Positions 59,417-64,000 of a stretch of 64,000 nt of DNA are shown in pieces. Under the pieces are notes generated by a model. The model ran no database searches. It saw nothing but the letters and a program-made list of their open reading frames with translations, and was not told the DNA's origin. Source of the stretch: an uncultured SAR86 cluster bacterium (GTDB lineage: Bacteria > Pseudomonadota > Gammaproteobacteria > Magnimaribacterales > D2472); assembly GCA_943789005.1 (NCBI GenBank), contig CALSSL010000001.1, positions 576,511 through 640,510 of the forward strand. Direction: 5' to 3'. A program made the translations under genes and the position numbers. Within the stretch, counting starts at the first letter, position 1. Every line of letters begins with the position of its first letter.

Positions 59417-60187
59417 TTAATTTTCCAATGTTTTAACTATTTTTAAAAAATTATCTAAAGATATTTCTTCCGGCCTTAGCCCAGGATTAATATCAAGACC
59501 ATTCCAGTCTAAATTTAATTTTTTTAAGTTATTTTTAATGTTTTTTCTTCTTGATAAAAAAGACATATCAATAATTTTGAATAATTTTTCTTTTGTTGAT
59601 TGGTCAATATTATATTTTTTTTGAGGCGTCATTCTTATGAAGCTTGAATTAACCTTTGGCTTAATATCGAATGCTTCAGGTGGAACATCAAAGAGTATTT
59701 GGGTATTAAAAAAAGCTGAAAGTTTTATTGATAATTTGCCCCAATTTTTAGTTGCAATTTTGCCTGCAATTTTTTCAGCAACTTCTTTTTGAACAAGGAA
59801 ATGAAGATCGTCTACTAGATGATGCCAGTTTGTGAGCATTAAGATTATCTGCGTTGAAATATTATATGGAAGGTTGCCAACTATCCTGTAGCTGTCTTTT
59901 TCAAGAAAATTTAAAGATGTTGATAAAACATCTCCATGTATAAAATCAAATTTAGCTGGCCCCATATATTGTTTTGTTAAATATTCAATATTCTTCTCAT
60001 CTACATCAATAGCTTTAACATTAATGCCAGCTAAATTAAGTACGTTGGTAAGTGCACCCATTCCTGGGCCAATTTCAAAAAAGTTATCTCCGACTAAGGG
60101 AGATATAGCTTGACCCATTTCAAATATGATTGCAGGATCGGAAAGATAATTTTGACCGAATTTCCTTCTAATACCCCGCGAAGCCAT
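59417..60187 (-). CDS. rsmA: 16S rRNA (A1518/A1519) dimethyltransferase
   Basis: SAM-dependent methylase KsgA acting on two adenines near the 16S 3' end. KFGQNYLSDP at the start, FEIGPGMGALTN for SAM binding, GDVLS and the catalytic NLPYNIST motif are all present. 256 aa. Its start overlaps the pdxA stop by one base. Confidence 0.97.
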   Translation of the reverse strand: MASRGIRRKFGQNYLSDPAIIFEMGQAISPLVGDNFFEIGPGMGALTNVLNLAGINVKAIDVDEKNIEYLTKQYMGPAKFDFIHGDVLSTSLNFLEKDSYRIVGNLPYNISTQIILMLTNWHHLVDDLHFLVQKEVAEKIAGKIATKNWGKLSIKLSAFFNTQILFDVPPEAFDIKPKVNSSFIRMTPQKKYNIDQSTKEKLFKIIDMSFLSRRKNIKNNLKKLNLDWNGLDINPGLRPEEISLDNFLKIVKTLEN

Positions 60188-61167
60188 TAAAGAATTTTCT
60201 TTGCAATTTTTATAGCTTCTTTAAGCGAAGAGGGGTCAGCTTTGCCTGAGCCAGCTATATCTAAGGCAACTCCATGGTCTACAGAAGTCCTTGTTATTGG
60301 AACACCCAAAGTTACATTAATAGCATTGCCAAAACTTAGAGCTTTAATAACAGGCAGGACTTGGTCATGATACATTCCTAAAAATGCATCTGTCTCTTTA
60401 AGGTTCTTTTTTGTAAATGCTGTATCGGCTGAAATAGGATATGAAATATTTATTTTCTTTTTCCTTAGCTCTTTTACAGCAGGGATAAGAATATCAACCT
60501 CTTCCTTTCCTATTTTTCCACCCTCACCTGAATGCGGGTTTAATCCAAGCAGTTTAATGATTGGATTTTTAATTTTAAATTTTTCTTTAAGCCCTTTATT
60601 TAGTGTTATCGCTTTACTTATTATGAGCTCTTTAGTTATTTTTTTTGAAACATTTTTTAGAGGTATGTGAGTGGTTGTTAAGGCAACTTTTAACTGGTCA
60701 GAAGAAAGAAGCATTAAAACCTCCTTACTATTTGTTTTCTGCTGAATGAATTCAGTATGACCAGAGAATGTTTTATTTATAGATATAATATTTTCTTTAC
60801 TTATTGGACCCGTTACTAGAGCAAGGTTTTTATTTTTTAAAGCCTCATCAATACCAAATTTTAAATTATCTAAAACATATTTAGCATTTGATTTATAAAG
60901 TTTTCCGTATTTCGTATTTTTACAATCTGAAATATGCATTACTTGTATAACATTTCTTTTATTTGCTTTTAATTCATCTATATCAGAAATTTTTTGTAGG
61001 GTAATTTTTTTTTCTAAGTCAGCAGCTCTTTTATCAAGAAGTTTAGGGTCAGATATGCATAGAATAGGTACCTTTATATCTGTCCAAAAAGTTGTTCTGC
61101 ACAACTGAATGATAATATCTGGGCCAATGCCTGATGGCTCCCCAGGAGAGTAAAGTATTTTTTTCAA
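60187..61167 (-). CDS. pdxA: 4-hydroxythreonine-4-phosphate dehydrogenase
   Basis: Enzyme of the DXP-dependent pyridoxal-phosphate pathway. SPGEPSGIGPDIIIQL starts the protein; metal-binding histidines lie in FSGHTEFI, NPHSGEGG and GMYHDQVLPV. 326 aa, full length. It overlaps surA by 4 bases. Presence implies PLP is made by the DXP route. Confidence 0.95.
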   Translation of the reverse strand: MKKILYSPGEPSGIGPDIIIQLCRTTFWTDIKVPILCISDPKLLDKRAADLEKKITLQKISDIDELKANKRNVIQVMHISDCKNTKYGKLYKSNAKYVLDNLKFGIDEALKNKNLALVTGPISKENIISINKTFSGHTEFIQQKTNSKEVLMLLSSDQLKVALTTTHIPLKNVSKKITKELIISKAITLNKGLKEKFKIKNPIIKLLGLNPHSGEGGKIGKEEVDILIPAVKELRKKKINISYPISADTAFTKKNLKETDAFLGMYHDQVLPVIKALSFGNAINVTLGVPITRTSVDHGVALDIAGSGKADPSSLKEAIKIAKKIL

Positions 61168-62405
61168 TCTAGATCTTTGATCTCAACAAAAGCTTCAGCT
61201 CTCATAGAGCGTAGTGTATTTTCAAGCTCTTCCTCATATTTTCTTCCATAAAGCATAGAGTAGGCTCGATCTTCAATTAAATCTCTAGTCATATCATATT
61301 TTCTTGTTTCTAGAACTTCAAGGAAATGGAAGCCGAACTCTGTTTGAAACACTGACGATACATCACCAATAGGTAATTCAATCATTACCCTCTCAAATTC
61401 AGCAGCGAGAACACCTTTTCCTAGCCAGCCAAGCTCACCGCCTTGCTGAGCAGAACCAGGATCTTCCGAATACTCCTTGGCTAAATCTGCAAAACTTTCA
61501 CCCTCTATAATTCTATCTCTTATATCATTGATTTCTTTTTCTGTTGTTTCTTCATCTCTTATGGTAGATGGAATTAACAATATATGTCTTGATGACCATT
61601 GATCTTCATATTGAACAAAAGGCCCTCTTTTATCAACTAACTTCAGTATGTGATAGCCAGCTCCACTTTCAAGCGGACTGCTTACATAACCAATATCTTT
61701 TTTACTTAAAGCATCAGAAAATAATTTTGGCATATCTACAGCTTTTCTCCATTGCATAATTCCACCATCAGATGCATTGGCACTTAGTGAAATATCTCTA
61801 GCAATATCTGAAAAATCATCACCATTTTTTATTCTTAAGATTGCTTGATTGGCCTCTTTAAGTGTCTTAACCAAAACTTGTTTAACTAAAAGCTCCGGCT
61901 CTAAAGCTGCTAAAGACTCATCAGTTGCAAGAAAGGCTTGAAATTCCTTTTCAGTAATTTCTATTTCTGAACCAACTCTTCCCCTTTGAATTCTTTGAAC
62001 AATCATTTGCTTGCGTATCTTTTCTCTTAACTCTTCATAGGAGTCACCATTAGTTTCAACATAGTCAATAAATTCTTGAAGCTCCATCTGATTATTGTTT
62101 GCAATTCTTATTACAGCATCATTTAATTCAGTATCACTTATTCTTACACCGGCAATGTTAGCCATTTGTAATTGCAGCTCTTCAATAATTAATGATTCTA
62201 TGACTTGTTCTTTCAAATCATCTAGATTTGGTTTAGGGATATTTTGTTCTTCGTATCGCAAAATAATATCGGCAAGGCCTGAATTTATTTGTGATTCCAT
62301 GATTACACCATCATCAACAATGACTGCGACCCTATCTAAGATTTCTATTGCAGAGTGAATGTTAGCGGTTAAAGATAAGGCTATGGCTAGAGTTAGTTTT
62401 TTCAT
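61164..62405 (-). CDS. surA: Periplasmic chaperone/peptidyl-prolyl isomerase SurA
   Basis: Chaperone that escorts outer-membrane proteins through the periplasm. It has a signal peptide (MKKLTLAIALSLTANIHSA) from ATG 62405; the track start is a TTG six codons earlier. The SurA N-terminal helical domain follows (DRVAVIVDDGVIMESQINSG), then two parvulin domains (about residues 170-270 and 275-375; the second has SRHILLIPS and GGELGWLGKG). LptD, encoded just upstream, is a major SurA client in E. coli. No clear ribosome site. Confidence 0.94.
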   Translation of the reverse strand: MKKLTLAIALSLTANIHSAIEILDRVAVIVDDGVIMESQINSGLADIILRYEEQNIPKPNLDDLKEQVIESLIIEELQLQMANIAGVRISDTELNDAVIRIANNNQMELQEFIDYVETNGDSYEELREKIRKQMIVQRIQRGRVGSEIEITEKEFQAFLATDESLAALEPELLVKQVLVKTLKEANQAILRIKNGDDFSDIARDISLSANASDGGIMQWRKAVDMPKLFSDALSKKDIGYVSSPLESGAGYHILKLVDKRGPFVQYEDQWSSRHILLIPSTIRDEETTEKEINDIRDRIIEGESFADLAKEYSEDPGSAQQGGELGWLGKGVLAAEFERVMIELPIGDVSSVFQTEFGFHFLEVLETRKYDMTRDLIEDRAYSMLYGRKYEEELENTLRSMRAEAFVEIKDLD

Positions 62406-62419
62406 ATTTTTTAGTTTAA

Positions 62420-64000
62420 TCAATAATTAAAGAGAGAGTTGTTAAATAATCTATTTACTTTATCAAAAGAAGAGTTAAGGCCTTTTAATTCAAATTCAAA
62501 ATTAATCCTACCCTTGCTTTCAATTTCAATTATATTATCCCACGCATCTCCTAGATGAGGGTATAAAATTTCTTGATTTAATATATATCTTGAGAGGTTT
62601 CTGTCAGTTCCTGTAATTCTAAGTGCAACGCAACAGTTTTCATATTCAATACCTATAAGGCTTTCTATATTTTTATTATTTTCATTATCTCTTTTAAGTT
62701 TTGTAATGAGCTTGAAGTTAGAGTTTAAACTTATGTCTGCAAAGACTTCTGAATAGTTCATTTGATCGTTAAAATCACCGGCCATCCTCCTATATCTTTT
62801 AGCAAAACCAATCGAGCCGGAATTGAATTTATGATTTAGGGTTATACCTCCAAGCGGCACTTTATTATTTTTTTTAAAATATTCTCCATGACCAACGATT
62901 GAGGTTTTCTTACTAGGCATCCATGCTCCCTGAATAAATAAAGGACCTTCATCGTCATTCATAGCTTCAATAGAGTTATTCATTTGAGGCATCCAAACTT
63001 TTCTATCTTTAAGATAGTATTTTTTTGAAAGACTTAGAGATATTTTTTCATGACCCAAGGACATTTTTTTGTATTTCATACTTAATGTATAAAAACTCTG
63101 ATCCCCAATACGATCCATGCCTGAGAATCTATCATTGTTAAACAGCTCATTGTTAGAAGAAATAACATCAGAATCAAAAATAGGGTTATTTTTTTGGTCT
63201 TGGTATGCCGAATAACCCATAGTCAACCTAGGTTCTATAAAGTATTTATTATCCCCATCATTTTTTAAGAATATTGTGCTTATGTCTAATAAGGCATTGG
63301 GAACATTTATATTCTTTGTCTTTTGTGCATTATTAGATAAGTCATAATTAATGCTCTTTAGTCCTATATTTGAGGAAATATTAAAACCATTAATATAAGC
63401 ATATTTAGAAAGAGAAAATTCAGAAAATATTCTTCTTCCCTCAACAGGATTCTCAATTAACCTTAAGAATTTATTATTTGTAGTTTGATATCCATAATAT
63501 CCATGAATTCTATTAGCTTTAAAAGAGGATATACTTAATTTTTCAGATATAACAATTCCATTAATCTTTTTAAGAAACCTATAACTAATTGATGGTGATT
63601 TTTCATAGCCATTGGATAAAATCGGATTTAGTGACTGATAGCCTTGATGCTCAATAGTTAAAAATGAATTATTAAATTGGGTATTAAAAGAAAAATTTTG
63701 ATTTAAGTTTTGAATCCTTTGATAGCCAATTGATGTGATGTCTCCAGGTATATCTCTCAAAACAAGGCCATCAGATGACTTAGACCAATCTATGTTTATA
63801 AAAGATGAGTCGTAAGTAAATTTATCAGTATATTTATATATCCATCTAGATGTCTCATCATCAAAAAACTCATCTTCAAACTCATCATCATTTGAAAAAT
63901 ATATTAGGTCTAGATTACGAATATTATTATCATTGCCATGTAATGACCTGAAGTTCATTTCAATGCCCGGACCTCTTTTTGCAATATAGCGAGGAGCGAT
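62420..64000 (-). CDS. lptD: LPS-assembly outer membrane protein LptD (C-terminal part, cut by window edge)
   Basis: Outer-membrane beta-barrel that inserts lipopolysaccharide. The track's ATG at 63958 is internal: the frame stays open to the right edge (IAPRYIAKRGPGIE), so the start is outside the window. Signs are the long run of amphipathic strands, EYENCCVALRI with the conserved adjacent cysteines used for the LptD disulphides, and the position before surA-pdxA-rsmA-apaH. About 526 residues are visible. It implies an LPS-bearing outer membrane. Confidence 0.92.
   Translation of the reverse strand: MAPRYIAKRGPGIEMNFRSLHGNDNNIRNLDLIYFSNDDEFEDEFFDDETSRWIYKYTDKFTYDSSFINIDWSKSSDGLVLRDIPGDITSIGYQRIQNLNQNFSFNTQFNNSFLTIEHQGYQSLNPILSNGYEKSPSISYRFLKKINGIVISEKLSISSFKANRIHGYYGYQTTNNKFLRLIENPVEGRRIFSEFSLSKYAYINGFNISSNIGLKSINYDLSNNAQKTKNINVPNALLDISTIFLKNDGDNKYFIEPRLTMGYSAYQDQKNNPIFDSDVISSNNELFNNDRFSGMDRIGDQSFYTLSMKYKKMSLGHEKISLSLSKKYYLKDRKVWMPQMNNSIEAMNDDEGPLFIQGAWMPSKKTSIVGHGEYFKKNNKVPLGGITLNHKFNSGSIGFAKRYRRMAGDFNDQMNYSEVFADISLNSNFKLITKLKRDNENNKNIESLIGIEYENCCVALRITGTDRNLSRYILNQEILYPHLGDAWDNIIEIESKGRINFEFELKGLNSSFDKVNRLFNNSLFNY

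Noticed and set aside
1-64000. CRISPR array, prophage, insertion sequence or toxin-antitoxin module
   Set aside because: No regularly spaced repeats, transposase, phage structural gene or paired toxin-antitoxin genes were seen; the only tandem repeat found is the 27-base one in yicC.

Overview
The window is a gene-dense, strongly AT-rich bacterial chromosome segment. There are many 1-8 nt gene overlaps, no mobile elements and no gap over 300 bases without a gene. Gene content and order are gammaproteobacterial: lptD-surA-pdxA-rsmA-apaH, rph-pyrE, gmk-rpoZ-spoT, mutY-yggX, yqiB-yqiA, ubiC-ubiA, lgt-thyA-folA and an ExbB/ExbD/TonB operon with a second ExbB-like protein. Low GC, tight packing, an M2 peptidase, a type II glutamine synthetase, a membrane pyrophosphatase and a dimethylglycine-dehydrogenase-like enzyme suggest a streamlined marine gammaproteobacterium of the SAR86 kind. 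That placement is inference; no rRNA is present.

Layout. 0-9.2 kb: partial argS and efp, an M2 peptidase lipoprotein, a DUF1295 membrane protein, then a six-gene TonB energising operon. 9.2-12.7 kb: folA, thyA, lgt, a TauE/SafE transporter and rppH on the minus strand; rppH has a frameshifted end. 12.7-25.5 kb: mixed metabolism, including dadA, an iron permease behind a Fur-like box, rmuC, an aminotransferase, hspQ, small unknown membrane or exported proteins, a shikimate-kinase-like protein, pip, malonyl-CoA decarboxylase, psd-pssA and a serine hydrolase. 25.6-28.7 kb: a P450, then a compact metal cassette of an exported protein, a His-rich MerP-like protein, a MerT-like membrane protein and a CsoR repressor, with a CsoR-type operator over the first start codon. 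28.8-33.5 kb: tRNA-Phe, the large flavoenzyme, yggX-mutY-gpmA.

33.5-37.6 kb: a frameshifted rhodanese gene and a nitrogen-control locus, glnII-ntrB-ntrC. glnII has a convincing sigma-54 promoter and three NtrC-like enhancer sites, and a perfect hairpin covers the ntrB ribosome site. 37.6-50.8 kb: yqiA/yqiB, a FemAB-like protein, ubiC-ubiA, rubredoxin, a dicarboxylate/amino-acid symporter, a K+-dependent-type pyrophosphatase, yicC-gmk-rpoZ-spoT, ridA-pyrB. 50.8-64 kb: ribE, pyrE, rph, yqeY, rpsU against divergent tsaD-folB-folK-PepSY, then a phosphotransferase, pteridine reductase, cca, apaH, rsmA, pdxA, surA and the C-terminal part of lptD.

Most of the window is housekeeping. The observations most worth checking are the CsoR-controlled MerP/MerT-like cassette, the NtrC/sigma-54-controlled type II glutamine synthetase with its hairpin, and three single-base frameshifts (rppH, rhodanese, ntrC) that are either assembly errors or real lesions. 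I did not find a clear defence system, CRISPR array, prophage or biosynthetic cluster.
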